Source: Haematobia irritans
Taxonomy: Eukaryota > Arthropoda > Insecta > Diptera > Muscidae
Direction of reading: 5' to 3'
Assembly (NCBI RefSeq): GCF_050003625.1
Contig: NC_134401.1
Coordinates: 91,676,852 to 91,740,851, forward strand
Length of the DNA: 64,000 nucleotides
In this document: positions 1-11,320 of the stretch, piece after piece
How the letters are laid out: every line of letters starts with the position of its first letter
Numbering within the stretch: the first letter of the stretch is position 1
Position numbers and translations under genes: made by a program
The notes under the pieces: generated by a model
Databases searched by the model: none
What the model saw: only the letters and a program-made list of their open reading frames with translations
What the model was told of the DNA's origin: nothing

Positions 1-230
1 GAACAAGTAATGGATAATTTTCCGCCGCAGAATGGACAAATTTATATCGGCTTAGCCGTCAAGCCACATCCGCCGGATTCAAAAATTTGGTGTTAGCCGC
101 CGCCGACAAAAATGGGTCGTCTTCATTCTCTGATCATGGATCTGGGTATTGAAGGCGCTAATAATAAGAAAAGAATTGCATTGGCATGGAATGGTGTGAG
201 TGATTTTATAATCGACTGGGGATATTAATT
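1..230. other. Unrecognised sequence
   Basis: No long reading frame and no match to the repeat families seen elsewhere in the window. It is slightly less AT-rich than its surroundings and contains repeated CCGCCG-type words. I cannot assign a function. Confidence 0.3.
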
Positions 231-373
231 CATAGAAATATGGGATCGGTTCTGATGAACTCTACAAGAAATGCGACTACAACAAAGGGGCTAACCTAAG
301 GGGTGTGATATCGTCTTCACTTTACTTACTCATAGCAGATGTATGTCTGACTTTTCTTCACAACAAAGGGATA
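231..373 (+). pseudogene. LINE reverse transcriptase fragment, upstream of YADD
   Basis: A short translated stretch reads GVISSSLYLLIADVCLTFLHN, resembling the RT region just before the catalytic YADD box in RNase-H-bearing non-LTR elements. A second, diverged copy of the same segment lies at about 2530-2600, where it runs straight on into the next RT segment. Here it is cut at 373 by a class A element, and the LINE sequence resumes at about 1704 (AAAATAG then TGGCGTATGCGGAT). It is a dead fragment, not an expressed gene. Confidence 0.6.
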
Positions 374-1703
374 ACAAGTATATACGGCCGTAAGTTCGAC
401 CAGGCCGAATCTTATGTACCTTCCACCATGGGTTGCATAGAAACTTGTACTAAAGACTGTCATCCACAATCGAACTACTTGGGTTGCGGTATCTTAAAAC
501 TTTTTAACATCGTTTTCTAAATTGTGAGTTAGTCCATACGTGTTAGAGAGCCAGAATTGAAATATGGGGGTCGCTTATATAGGGGCTATATATAATTATG
601 AACTTGATATGGACCAATTTTTGTGTGATTAGGGATCGATTTATCTGAGGGCTATATATAACTATAGACCGATATGGACCTAGTTAGGCATGGTTGTTAA
701 TGTACCAAATTTCAACTGACTCGGATTAAATTTGTTCCTCCCAGAGGCTCCAAAACCAAATCTCGGGATCGGTTTATATGGTGGCTATATATGATTATGG
801 ACTGATATGGACCACTTTTGGCTGAATGAATTCGGATGAATTTTGCTTCTCCAAAAGACACCGGAGGTCAAATCTGGGGATCGGCTTATATGGGGGCTAT
901 ATAAATTATGGACTGATATGAACCAATTCCTGCATGGTTGTTGGATACCATATACTAACATCACGTACCAAATATCAACCGAATCAGATAAATTTTGCTC
1001 ATCCAAAGGGGCTCCGGAGCTCAAATCTGGGGAACGGTTTATACGGGGGCTATATATAATTATGGACCGATTTCGACCAATTTTTGCATGGGTGTTTGAG
1101 ACCATATATTAACACCTCGTATCAAATTTCAACTGAATCAATCAATTTTGGTCTTCCAAGAGGCTCCGGAGGTCAAATCTGGTGATCGTTTTATATGGCT
1201 ATATATAATTAAGAACCGATGTGGACCATTTTTTGCACCACACCATGTACCAAATTTCAGCCGGATCGAATGAAATTTGCTGCTCTTAGAGGCTCCGAAA
1301 GCCAAATCGGGGGATCGGTTTATTTGGGGGCTATATATAGTTATTAACCGATGTGGACCAATTTTTGCATAGTTGTTAGACACCATATTATTACACCATG
1401 TACCAAATTTAAGCCGGATCGGATGAAATTTGCTTCTCTTAGAGTCCCCGCAAGCCAAATTTGGAGGACCGTTTATATGGGGGCTATACGTAAAAGTGGA
1501 CCGATATGGCCCATCTGCAATACCGCCCGACCTACATCAATAACAACTACTTTGCCAAGTTTCAAGTCGATAGCTTGTTTCGTTCGGAAGATAGCGTGGT
1601 TTCAACAGACGGACGGACGGACATGCTCAGATCGACTCAGAATTTTACCACGACCCAGAATATATATATTCTTTATGGGGTCTTAGAGCAATATTTCGGT
1701 ATA
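374..1703 (+). mobile_element. Class A DINE/HINE-like element A1
   Basis: Starts with the conserved 5' end ACAAGTATATACGGCCG and a TTCG(A)CCAGGCCGAA hairpin. Degenerate ~150-bp units of the type GATCGGTTTATATGGGGGCT follow, then a conserved tail with GACGGACGG and CACGACCCAGAATATATA. The 3' hairpin is missing: sequence jumps from ATATTTCG straight to GTATAAAAA. The LINE flanks rejoin if this block is removed, which gives the borders to within a few bases. The DINE/HINE assignment rests on architecture (5' and 3' hairpins around ~150-bp repeats) and is inference. Confidence 0.65.
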
Positions 1704-1710
1704 AAAATAG

Positions 1711-1724
1711 TGGCGTATGCGGAT
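1711..1724. repeat. Target-site duplication, left, of SINE
   Basis: TGGCGTATGCGGAT occurs here and again at 2071-2084, directly flanking the minus-strand SINE. Confidence 0.9.
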
Positions 1725-2070
1725 AGGTTAGGTTAGGTGCCAGACCGATGTATCAGGCTCACTTAGACTATTCAGTTCATTGTGATACCACATTGGTGAA
1801 CTTCTCTCTTATCACTGAGTGCTGCCCGGTTCCATGTTAAGCTCAATGACAAGGGACCTCGTTTTTATAGCCGAGTCCGAACTGCGTTCCACACTGCAGT
1901 GAAACCACTTAGAGAAGCTTTGAAACCCTGAGAAATGTCACCAGCATTACTGATTACGGGATAATCCACCGCTGAAAAACTTTTTGGTATTCGGTCGAAG
2001 CAGGAATCTAACCCACGACTTTGTGTATGCAAGGCGGGCATGCTAACCATTGCACCACAGTGGCTCCCTA
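1725..2070 (-). mobile_element. tRNA-headed SINE, full-length copy
   Basis: On the minus strand the element starts GGGAGCCACTGTGGTGCAAT, followed by TGGTTAGCATGC and GTGGGTTAGATTCC, which resemble Pol III A and B boxes. A ~250-bp body follows, ending in CACCTAACCTAACC. A 14-bp target duplication flanks it. The target is the LINE RT coding sequence, and the duplicated bases include the codons of the AYAD part of the YADD box. A second copy in plus orientation is at 35909-36214. SINEs of this kind depend on LINE machinery in trans, which is general knowledge. Confidence 0.85.
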
Positions 2071-2475
2071 TGGCGTATGCGGATGATATTGTTATAATGG
2101 TGTCAGGAAAATTTCTGGACAGGATCTCTGAAATAATATGTGAGGCCTTACAAGATCTATCCGACTGGTCAAGGAACTGTGATTTAGGCGTTAACCCAAA
2201 GAAAACGGAGCTAGTGCTCTTAAATAGAGGAAGAAATACCACCGGGTGTAAGGAACCACAATTTCAAGGAATGAGATTGAGTTTCTCGAAATCAGTTATG
2301 TACTTGGGAGTGTCTACAAAATACAGCTGTTCGTCTAAAGAAGACGTATGCGGCACTATATACGTGGTAAAATCTGGTTGGTGAATGTTTAAGGGATGAA
2401 GCCCTTCCTCATTCTCTGGAGTTTTACAGTGGTTATAAGACCAGTAGCCACCTAACATATGGATGCCACGTCTGG
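2071..2475 (+). pseudogene. LINE reverse transcriptase fragment with YADD box
   Basis: The frame from about 2064 reads MAYADDIVIMVSGKFLD, the RT catalytic YADD motif and following helix, then GVNPKKTELVLLNRG and YLGVSTK, which are conserved blocks after the active site in non-LTR RTs. The frame is then lost. Downstream bases still encode degenerate RT C-terminal words such as TYGCHVWW in shifting frames. The RT plus RNase H layout (see 3020-3720) suggests an I/LOA/R1-type LINE. The copy is inactive. Confidence 0.75.
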
Positions 2476-2525
2476 TGGATCATTACGAACCATCGGAATC
2501 ATATACAAAAATTCCACCCAAATTC

Positions 2526-3018
2526 ACCCAAGAAGTGCGATATCGCCTTTACTTTGGTTACTCATAGTAGATGGGATTCTGACTTGTCTTCACAACATCG
2601 GGATAAAAACAGTGGTATAACCCTATGATGTTGTTATAATGGTGTCAGGGAAATTTCTGGACACGATCTCTGATATAATGAGAAAGGCTTGACAAGTTCT
2701 ATCCGACTGGGTAAGGAACTGTGGTTTATACTTAGGTTAGGTTAGGTTTATACTTAGGTTAACCTGTGGTTTATACTTAACCCAAAGAAAATGGAGCTAG
2801 TGCTCTTCACTAGAGGAGAAAAAACCACCAGGTATAAGAACTCACAATTTCAAGAAATGAGATTGAGTCTCCGACGACTGACGGACCATTACGAACCATC
2901 GGAATCATATACGAAAATTCAACAGAATAAACAGGACAACTTTTATTTATATGACTGGTGCAATGAGAACAACGGCAACTGCAGCTCTGGAGGTTTTGAT
3001 GGGAGTTTGCTCCTCTAA
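2526..3018 (+). pseudogene. Second, tandem copy of the LINE RT segment
   Basis: Repeats, with divergence, the blocks at 231-373 and 2071-2290. It has the LHNIGI-type stretch, a damaged YADD region (CCTATGATGTTGTTATAAT), then the NPKKMELVLFTRGEK block at 2785-2825. A small insertion of GGTTAGGTT/ TTTATACTTA units lies at 2725-2785. Downstream, about 2945-3018 reads MTGAMRTTATAALEVLMGVC, an RT C-terminal landmark of this LINE group. It shows that part of the LINE was duplicated in tandem before decay. Confidence 0.65.
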
Positions 3019-4090
3019 TCTGCATATCAGGAAAATAGCTGAGGTGATACAGAAGAGCTTGGACTCGATTGGAAACACGGAATGCAAGTACACAATACTC
3101 CGGTTGGGCAACATATAAGGACAGTCTATATAGCCACGCCGCATGTATATGAGAGCAAGTTGAAATCGATTATCCCCAGTATAGAGTATTGAGAATTTAT
3201 TGGATGGATCGAAAATGGTTGAAGACAGTGGCAGTGGTATTTACTGCGGAGATATTGGGAATCAGGGAGTCCTATAAGATGGACAACGGATGTATCATTT
3301 TAGGGAGGAGGTATTAGCCATTGCAAAAGCTGGGGAACTCCTGTTGATAAGGCTGATATTCAGAAGCGATATCAAGTTTTTCATGAACAGTCAGGCAGCA
3401 TTAATTAGATAATGCAAACATAATATCGAAGGTAATCAGTCGCCGTCGTAAAGAGCTTAGATCTCTCGCTCTCTCTCTCTGAATATCATAATATCACACC
3501 GTGCTGGGTACCTGAACATTATTGAATAATGGGGGTAATAAGGAGGCAGATGTACTGTACTAAGGAAGGTGTACGTGGCACGGATAACATCGTTACATAG
3601 CATACTTGGGAAACACCTGATAAGGATTGTCTTAATGACTGATGATATTTGTAGATGAACAAGGAGTCTAAGGAAGACTCGTACAATTTTCTATGCCAGT
3701 GTCCGGTATTACCATTTACACCCAGAGAAGGAATATGATCACCTCAAACATGTATTAAGCGCAAACTGTTATTTTTGGACGGGGAACATGTAACCACCAT
3801 GTTATGTTCTCGAAAAGTATGTACCTGATTTCGGCAATGACGTATATGTTTTCCGAGAAAAGAACATGATTGCGACAAAAATGTTCCATGTTCACCGTCC
3901 AAAAATAACATTTTGCTCTTGAAACATGTTTGAGGTGATCATATTCCTTCTCTGCTTGTAGAAGAAACAAGATACTGGGTTCCCTTTTATTTTAGGAGAT
4001 TCGAAGTGTACGGGACTGTAATCTGAGGGATATATGTGCCTTTATCGAGGCTTCTGGATAGAAGATCTAGAAACCTAACCCATATAATCG
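3019..4090 (+). pseudogene. LINE RNase H and C-terminal remnant
   Basis: Near 3200 a frame reads MDGSKMVEDSGSGIYC, like the first active-site block of an RNase H domain. Near 3500-3570 broken frames keep words like AGYLNIIE and an alternating NKEAD-like block. At 3650-3720 and again after 3960, broken frames resemble the Cys-rich C-terminus (LCQCPVLPF). The last part is split by a MITE at 3719-3958. Many stops and frameshifts make it non-functional. Confidence 0.5.
3719..3958. mobile_element. Snap-back MITE (240 bp), TA target
   Basis: Long inverted repeats of about 80 bp: the left end CACCCAGAGAAGGAATATGA pairs with the right end ...TCATATTCCTTCTCTGCTTG, with few mismatches. TA lies on both sides (3717-3718, 3959-3960). 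It splits the C-terminal reading frame of the LINE. Its ends (CAC..CAGAGAAG) resemble the right end of the larger element at 33546-35633. Ownership by a Tc1/mariner-like transposase is inferred from the TA target only. Confidence 0.8.
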
Positions 4091-4296
4091 ATATAAGAAA
4101 ATCGACAAAAACAAAAAAAATCTTGTATACAGTTATTGTTTATAATAAATTTGTTATACCCTAAACCACATAGTGGTCAGGGTATAATAAGTTTGATCGG
4201 CCAAAAAATGTGCCTACCAGAAATATTGATTTTAGACCCCATAAAATATATACCGATCGACTCAGAATCACCTCCTGAGTAGATCTAGCGCTTGGT

Positions 4297-4335
4297 GTCC
4301 GTCCGTCCGTCCGTCCGTCCGTCCGTCCGTCTGTC
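4297..4335. repeat. (GTCC)n microsatellite
   Basis: Nine or so near-perfect GTCC repeats, within the class B tail. Short GTCCGTCC or GACGGACGG runs recur at the same relative place in class A, B and C copies. They are part of the element consensus, expanded here. Confidence 0.9.
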
Positions 4336-5000
4336 CATGTATTTGTTGTTCACAGGATTCCGGTCGCAATTATTAACCGATTTTGATGAAATTTGGTACA
4401 GGGAGTTTTTTGGGCACAAGGACGAACGCTAACGAATTTGGAATAAATCGGATCAAATTTAGATATAGCTCCCATATATATGTATCGCCCGATTTCGACA
4501 AATGGGGTCACGTTGCGCGTTTTTTCAAACGGATCGTCACCAAATTTGCAAAAGGTAATCTTTTCCATCGCGCTTCAAGTCTGCGATGTTCAGATTTAGA
4601 TATAGCTCTCATATATATGTATCGCCCGATTTTCCGAAATTTTACCACAAAACCTTTATTTATTAACCGATCTTACTCAAAGTTGGCTAAATATAATCTT
4701 CTATAGCACTAACTATATGTGCAAAAAATCATCGAAATCGGTTCAGATTTAGCTATAGCTTCCATATATATGTACCGCCCGATTTTTCTAAATTTGACCA
4801 TTAAACCCTTATTTATCAACCGATCTTACCCAAATTTGGCTAAATGTAGTCTTCTATAGCACTAACAATATGTAACCCGACTTTCCCAAATTTGGCCACA
4901 AAACCTTTATTTATTAACCGATCTTACTTAAAGTTGGTTAAATATAATCTTCTATAGCAAAAAATTATCGAAATCGGTTCAGATTTAGATATAGCTCCCA

Positions 5001-5769
5001 CACCCTCAAGAAAAATCGCTTCTCTAACATATGTTCCAAACATATTTTGCAGGAAGCACATATATTATTGGATACTGCCGAAACATTAATATGTTTGTTT
5101 TATGTGAGCATATTATAAGTTTGGAAGCATTTTGAGTCCAAAAATAGTATATGCTTGGAAGAATTCCTCAAAAAAGATTGTGCTCATTCCCTCACATAAT
5201 TTTCACTTCCACGAAATTTTTGAGTTCTTCGCATCTTTTTCTGTAATATGCTGTTGTTTTTCAAATGTCTATTCTCTTGATTCCGAATACTCATTCTAAT
5301 ATTCAAATTAAATAATATTTAGACTTAAGCATATTAAATTTTTGGCCTTATCATGAAACAGTTTTCCGAAACAACATACAAGCGATTTCACAGAAATTGC
5401 TCTCATTTCATTCTCTCGCTGTGTTATGTTGATATCTTTTTATTCCACCCTCCCGGTTTCCATCTCTATTTATTTCTCTATACTAACTCTCTCTCTCTGT
5501 CGCTCTCTGAATAAAGTATCACAACATATATATGTTTACTCGAAATTTGTAAATTTATATATGTTTACATTCACACATATTATTTTTTTTTGAAACATTC
5601 ATGCCCCAAACATAATATATTCTAACATATTAATATATGTGTCCCAAACATTTTGTGTTAGTTTAGGAACATTACATGTTTGCCCTTAAATATATTGTGT
5701 TTAAAAATTGTGCCCGAAACACATTTTGTTTATATCGGAACATATATAAAACATATTTTTCTAACAGTG
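5001..5769. mobile_element. CAC-ended MITE, family D, copy 1
   Basis: Begins CACCCTCAAGAAAAATCGCT and ends TTTTTCTAACAGTG, so the ends are imperfect inverted repeats (CACnnTyAGAAAAAT). The interior is rich in AAACATAT and CATATGTT words. It interrupts class B sequence; removing it rejoins TAGCTCC-CA-TATATATGC. The flanking dinucleotide is CA here, while copies at 8151 and 47835 have TA. Confidence 0.7.
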
Positions 5770-6529
5770 CATATATATGCATAGCCCGATTTTCCCAAAT
5801 TTGCCCATAGAACCCTTATATATTAACCAATCTTACTCAAAGTCGGCTAGATGCAGTCCTCTATAGTACTAACTATATGTGCAAAATTTCATCGAAATCG
5901 GTGTAGATATAGCTTAAACATATGTATCACCCGATTTTGAAAAATTCGCCCCTAATAACCTTATGTTTGACCATACAGGCCTCATTTCTTAACTGATCTT
6001 ACTCAAATCTTGCACAAGGTAACCTTTTGTGGTATAAATCAAACCCGCAAAATATTATGCAAATTGGTTCAGATTTAGATATAGCTTCCATATATATCGA
6101 TTTTCCCAAATTTGGCCATAGTACTCTTATTTATTAACCAATGTTACTCAAATTTCAAATTTTGATGTACTTATACGTATTTGTAGCTCTTACATAAGAA
6201 CATTGCTCGATTTTTACAAATTTGTATTTATTACCCACACTAATTTAACGATTTTCTCTTTTTTTAATAATGGGCTCAATATTAGTGCCATACTAATTCC
6301 GTAGGCGCAATATCAACACAGCCAGTGTTGCAAGAAGTAGGGGAAATTCCCTATGTGGAGGGTTTTTCTAATATTTAGCGTCTTGTAGGGACGTAGGGCC
6401 ACAATGTAGGACATTTCACTCAACACAATTTGTAATAATTTTTACATTTTTGTGGCTCTAGAGAAGGAAATTAGAAGTCGGCAAGGCTTGATTTTAACAA
6501 TGTGTGGTAAACGTTAGGCCTGTAGAGAA

Positions 6530-6770
6530 TTTTGTCAACATTTTATTTCTATAGAACATTTTGTCGAAATTGTATTTCTATAGAAATTTTTTTCAAAATA
6601 TTATTTCCATAAAACATTTTCTCAAAATTTTATTTCTGTGGAATTTTTTCTCAAAATTTTATTTCTATAGAATTTATTGTCAAAATTTTATTTCTATAGA
6701 AAAATTTCTCACAAAAATTTGTTTATAGAAACTTTTTCAAAAATTTTATTTTATAGAGATTTAACAAAAA
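6530..6770 (-). repeat. TTTCTATAGAAA minisatellite, short patch
   Basis: About eight degenerate ~30-bp units, reverse complement of the unit seen at 17430-18775. Followed by GGTAGAATTCTACCAACTGTGGCAACC (6787-6813), a block that borders this minisatellite at several places in the window. Confidence 0.8.
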
Positions 6771-6933
6771 AGATTACTAATTGGGGTAGAATTCTACCAA
6801 CTGTGGCAACCGTGGTGGTAATACAAATGTATATTCTAATTTATATACGTTGCATATTCATGTTTTAAGATAATACAGTACTTAGAACCATTTTTGTTTT
6901 GTAAAATTTTTTAAATTTAACGAAAAATATATA

Positions 6934-9900
6934 TACCCTGCTCCACACTGTGGAACAGGGTATTATAAGTTAGTGCATATGTTTGCAACACCCAGAAGGA
7001 GACGAGATAGACACATGGTGTCTTTGGCAAAAATGCTCAGGGTGGGATCCTGAGTCGATATAGCCATGTCCGTCTGTCCGTCTGTCCGTGAACACATTTT
7101 TGTAATCAAAGTCTAGGTCGCAGTTTTAGTTTTTAGTCCAATCGATTTCAAATTTGGCACAATTATGTGTTTTGGCTCAGAATAGATCCCTATTGATTTT
7201 GGAAGAAATCGGTTCAGATTTAGATATAGCTCCCATATATATATATTTCGCCCGATATGGACTTATATGGCCCCAGAAGCCGGAGTTTTACGCTAATTTG
7301 CTTAAAATTTTGTGCAAGAAGTACAATTAGTACTATAGTCAAGTGTGCCAAATTTTATTGAAATCGGTTCAGATTTAGATATAGCTCCCATATATATCTT
7401 TCGCCCGATATGGACTAATACGGTCCCAGAAGCCAGAGTTTTACCCCAATTTGTTTGAAATTTTGCACAGTGAGTAGAATTAGCATTATAGCTATGCGAG
7501 CCAAATTTGGTTGAAATCGGTTCAGATTTAGATATAGCTCCCATATATAGCTTTCGCCCGATTTACACTCATATGACCGATTTAGTTGAAATTTTGCACA
7601 GGGAGTAGAATTAGCATTGTAGCTATGCGTGCAAAGTTTGGTTGAAATCGGTTCAGATTTAGATATAGCTCCAATATATAGCTTTCGGCCGATTTACACT
7701 CATATGACCACAGAGGCCAATTTTTTGGTCCGATTTAGTTAAAATTTTTCACAGGGAGTAGAATTAGCATTAAAGCTATGCGTGCCAAATTTGGTTGAAA
7801 TCGGTTCAGATTTAGATATATCTCCCACATACAGCTTTCGCCCGATTTACACTCATATGACCACAGAGGCCAATTTTTAACTCCGATTTAGTTGAAATTT
7901 TGCACAGGGAGTAGAATTAGCATTGTTGCTATGCGTGCCAAATTTGGTTGAAATCGGTTCAGATTTAGATATAGCTCCAATATATAGCTTCCGGCCGATT
8001 TACACTCATATGACCACAGAGGCCAATATTTTGCTCCGATTTAGTTTTATTTTATAGTTTTATTTATAATTTTATACACCAAGTAAGCTTTAATAAAATG
8101 GTACAAATTATTGAAATTTTGTCGAAAAAAATTCTAAATCCATTCAAGTACACGCTCACAAAAAATCGCTTCTGTAACATATACTCCCAAACATATTTTG
8201 CTTCAAGCATATACATTTTTGGGTATTGCCCAAACATTTATATGTTTGATCTCTTCCAATATATAATATGTTTGAAAGCATATTGGTCTAAACAATATAT
8301 GTTTGGGTAGTCTAAGTTCCAAACATTTTGTATTTTTGCATCCAAATTCAATAATGTTGTCTTCCAAAAAACAATATGTTATTATGTGAACATATAATAT
8401 GTTTGGAAGCATTTTGCACCCAAAAATATTATATGCTTAAAAAAAATTGTCACAAACAATATTGTGCTCAAAATTTTATTTATTTATTTATATATTTACA
8501 ATCATAACGAATTATGAAAAAAAAACAGGTAATATAGGTGCTAACAACATAGGTTTTCGACCTGAATGCTCAAAATTTTGTTTCTGCCTAATTGTATATT
8601 CCCCCACATCTTTCTCACTTCCACGAGATTTTTTAGTTCTTAGCACCTTTTTCTGTAATACAAACATTGTAGAAGAAATTATGTTATGTATGATTTTTTT
8701 TTATTTTAATTCTACCTTTTGCCGGAAGGGGATTCGAACAGCGGACCACACAGTTTGTAAGGATCAAAGAAGTAGCTGATCAATTGCCCAAGGAAAAATA
8801 AAATGTTAATTTTGTAATAACAAGCAACAGCCACCAACTTAATTCAATATCGCTCCCTGTTAAATAGCGATCCAAGCTACTAAACACATATATGTTTATA
8901 GGCTATTTCTAAATTAATATATGTTTGCATCCATCCCAAACATAATATGTTCTAACATATTAACATATATGCCCCAAATATGTTATGCTAGTTTATGAAC
9001 ATTATATGCTTGCACTCAAAAATATTGTGTTTAAAAATTTGTGTTCCAAACATATAATGTTTATAGCCAAACTTATGAAAAACAGCCTTTTTCATCCGTG
9101 TACTACAGTCAAGTGTGCCCAATTGTATTGAAATCGCTTAAGATTTAGATATAGCTCCCATATATATCTTTCGCCCGATATGGACTAAAACGGTCCCAGA
9201 AGCTAGAGTTTTACCCCAATGTGGTTGAAATTTTGCACTAGGAGTACAATTAGTAGTGTAGTCAAGTGTGCCAAATTTTATTGAAATCGGTTCAGATGTA
9301 GATATAGCTCCCATATATAGCTTTCGCCCGATTTACACTCATATGACCACAGAGGCCAATATTTTGCTCCGATTTAGTTGAAATTTTGCACAGGGTGTAG
9401 AATTAGCATTGTTGCTAGCGTGCCAAATTTGGTTGAAATCAGTTCAGATTTAGATATAGCTTCCATATGTAGCTTTCGCCCGATTTACACTCATATGACC
9501 ACAGGGGCCAATTTTTAACTCCGATTTCGTTAAAATTTTGCACAGGGAGTAGAATTGGCATTGTTGCTATGCGTGCCAAATTTGGTTGAAATCGGTTCAG
9601 ATTTAGATATAGCTCCAATATATAGCTTTCGGCCGATTTACACTCATATGACCACAGAGGCCAATATTTTGCTCCGATTTAGTTGAAATTTTGCACAGGG
9701 TGTAGAATTAGCATTGTAGCTATGCGTGCCAAATTTGGTTGACATCGGTTCAGATTTAGATATAGCTCCCATATATATGTTTTCCTGATTTCGACAAAAA
9801 TGGTCAAAATACCAACATTGTCCTTGTAAAATCGCCACTGCTTAGTCGAAAAGTTGTAAAAATGACTCTAATTTTCCTAAACTTCTAATACATATATATC

Positions 9901-9979
9901 GAGCGATAAATCATAAATAAACTTTTGCGAAGTTTCCTTAAAATTGCTTGAGATTTAAATGTTTCCTATATTTTTTTGT
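6934..9979 (-). mobile_element. Class B variant element, left half of an inverted pair
   Basis: Opens with the hairpin TACCCTGCTCCACACTGTGGAACAGGGTATTATAAG. Repeat units of GAAATCGGTTCAGATTTAGATA and GACCACAGAGGCC follow. Family D MITE copy 2 interrupts it. At about 9979 the sequence turns round, and the same units run in the opposite direction to a second copy of the same terminus near 10850-10890. So two elements, or one duplicated in inverted fashion, face each other. Confidence 0.65.
8151..9100. mobile_element. CAC-ended MITE, family D, copy 2
   Basis: Begins CACGCTCACAAAAAATCGCT and ends TTTTTCATCCGTG, with TA on both sides (8149-8150, 9101-9102). The interior shows AAACATAT words, a CCCCCACATCTTTCTCACTT block shared with 5181, 27440, 47955 and 57460, and a decayed tRNA-like stretch at about 8722-8760. 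The 950-bp length is close to family E copies, with which it shares interior blocks. Confidence 0.7.
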
Positions 9980-10318
9980 ACTAACATTGTGTAACATTTA
10001 AATATCGAAAGAAATTTTAAGGAAACTTCGCAAAAGTTTATTTATGATTTATCGCTCGATATATATGTATTAGAAGTTTAGGAAAATTAGAGTCATTTTT
10101 ACAACTTTTCGACTAAGCAGTGGCGATTTAACAAGGACAATGTTGGTATTTTGACCATTTTTGTCGAAATCAGGAAAACATATATATAGGAGCTATATCT
10201 AAATCTGAACCGATGTCAACCAAATTTGGCACGCATAGCTACAATGCTAATTCTACTCCCTGTGCAAAATTTCAACTAAATCGGAGTTAAAAATTGGCCT
10301 CTGTGGTCATATGAGTGT
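9640..10318. repeat. Inverted repeat with ~66-bp loop
   Basis: Left arm 9640-9945 and right arm 10012-10318 pair with constant coordinate sum 19958 and no indels; the innermost 170 bp is almost mismatch-free. The loop (9946-10011) is unrelated AT-rich DNA. Divergence rises outward, where the arms belong to different class B units. Confidence 0.85.
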
Positions 10319-10890
10319 AAATCGGGTGAAAGCTATATATGGTAGATATATCCAAATCTGAACCGATTTCAACCAAATTTAGCACGCATAGTTACAATGC
10401 TAATTCTACTCCCTATGCAAAATTTCAACTAAATCGGAGCAAAAAGTTGGCCTCTGTGGGCAAATGAGTGTAAATCGGGCGAAAGCTATATATGGGAGCT
10501 GTATCTCAATCTGAACCGATTTGGCTGATATTTTGCAAGTTTTTCGAGACTCATAAAATATTCGGATGTACGGAATTTGAGGAAGATCGGTTGATATACA
10601 CGCCAATTATGACCACATCTGTGAAAAATATATATGGCAGCTATATCTAAATCTGAACCGATTTTTTCCAAAATCAATAGGGATCGTCTTTGAGCCGAAA
10701 CAATCGGACTAAAACTGCGAGCTGTACTTTGCACACAAAAATACACCAACAGACAGACAGACAGACGGACAGACTGACATCGCTAAATCGATTCAGAATT
10801 TAATTCTAAGCCGATCCGTATACTAAAAGCGTTACATACAAATGCACAATCTTATTATACCCTGTACCATAGTAGTGGTGAAGGGTATAA
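9980..10890 (+). mobile_element. Class B variant element, right half of the inverted pair
   Basis: Same ~150-bp units as 7200-9800 but in opposite orientation, then GACAGACAGACAGACGGAC and a terminal hairpin TTATACCCTGTACCATAGTAGTGGTGAAGGGTATAA at about 10853-10888. Confidence 0.65.
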
Positions 10891-11320
10891 ATATATGAAC
10901 CTATTTTTATTTTATGGAAATTAAGCGCACATTGAGATTAAAACAAGTACAAATTACACTAAAATCAAGCCCATATAATAATATAAATAATATTGTATAC
11001 GGTTAGGGATTAAATGAAAAACAGATCGTTATTGAAACAAGCACATTATATTCAAAAATAAAAAATATTGATCTAAGCCCTGATACCGCTTCAAAAACGA
11101 CTCAATTTAAGTTTAAATGAAGATTGAATCAAGTAGAGATTAGCATTAAATAGAGATTCACTAGGCTTGAATCAAGCACTTCCCGTACTCAAAGGAAGCA
11201 CAAACACGATTAAAAATTCTAAAATTAAGAAATCTGTACTTAATATTTTCGGGATTAAATTAAGAATTTTCTTCTTGGATTTGGAAAATCCGTACTTAAC
11301 GTACTTTTGACACCGCTACG
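10891..11320. other. Unrecognised AT-rich sequence
   Basis: No reading frame of note and no clear membership of the families above. Loosely repeated words such as GAATCAAG and GATTAAA occur. Nothing firmer can be said. Confidence 0.3.

Larger units (their letters stand above)
4155..6925 (-). mobile_element. Class B DINE/HINE-like element B1
   Basis: On the plus strand it opens with the hairpin ATACCCTAAACCACATAGTGGTCAGGGTATAA, followed by a GTCC run and degenerate ~150-bp units containing AAATCGGTTCAGATTTAGATATAGCTCC and CGCCCGATTTT. Near 6240-6815 it shares a long segment with 32780-33400. A CAC-ended MITE (5001-5769) and a minisatellite patch (6530-6770) are embedded. The orientation follows the class A rule of hairpin-rich GGTATAA as the 3' end. 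Confidence 0.6.

Noticed and set aside
785..1458. Overlapping 106-residue frames on the minus strand near 785-1105 and 1138-1458
   Set aside because: Both lie in class A repeat units and match shadow frames of other copies.
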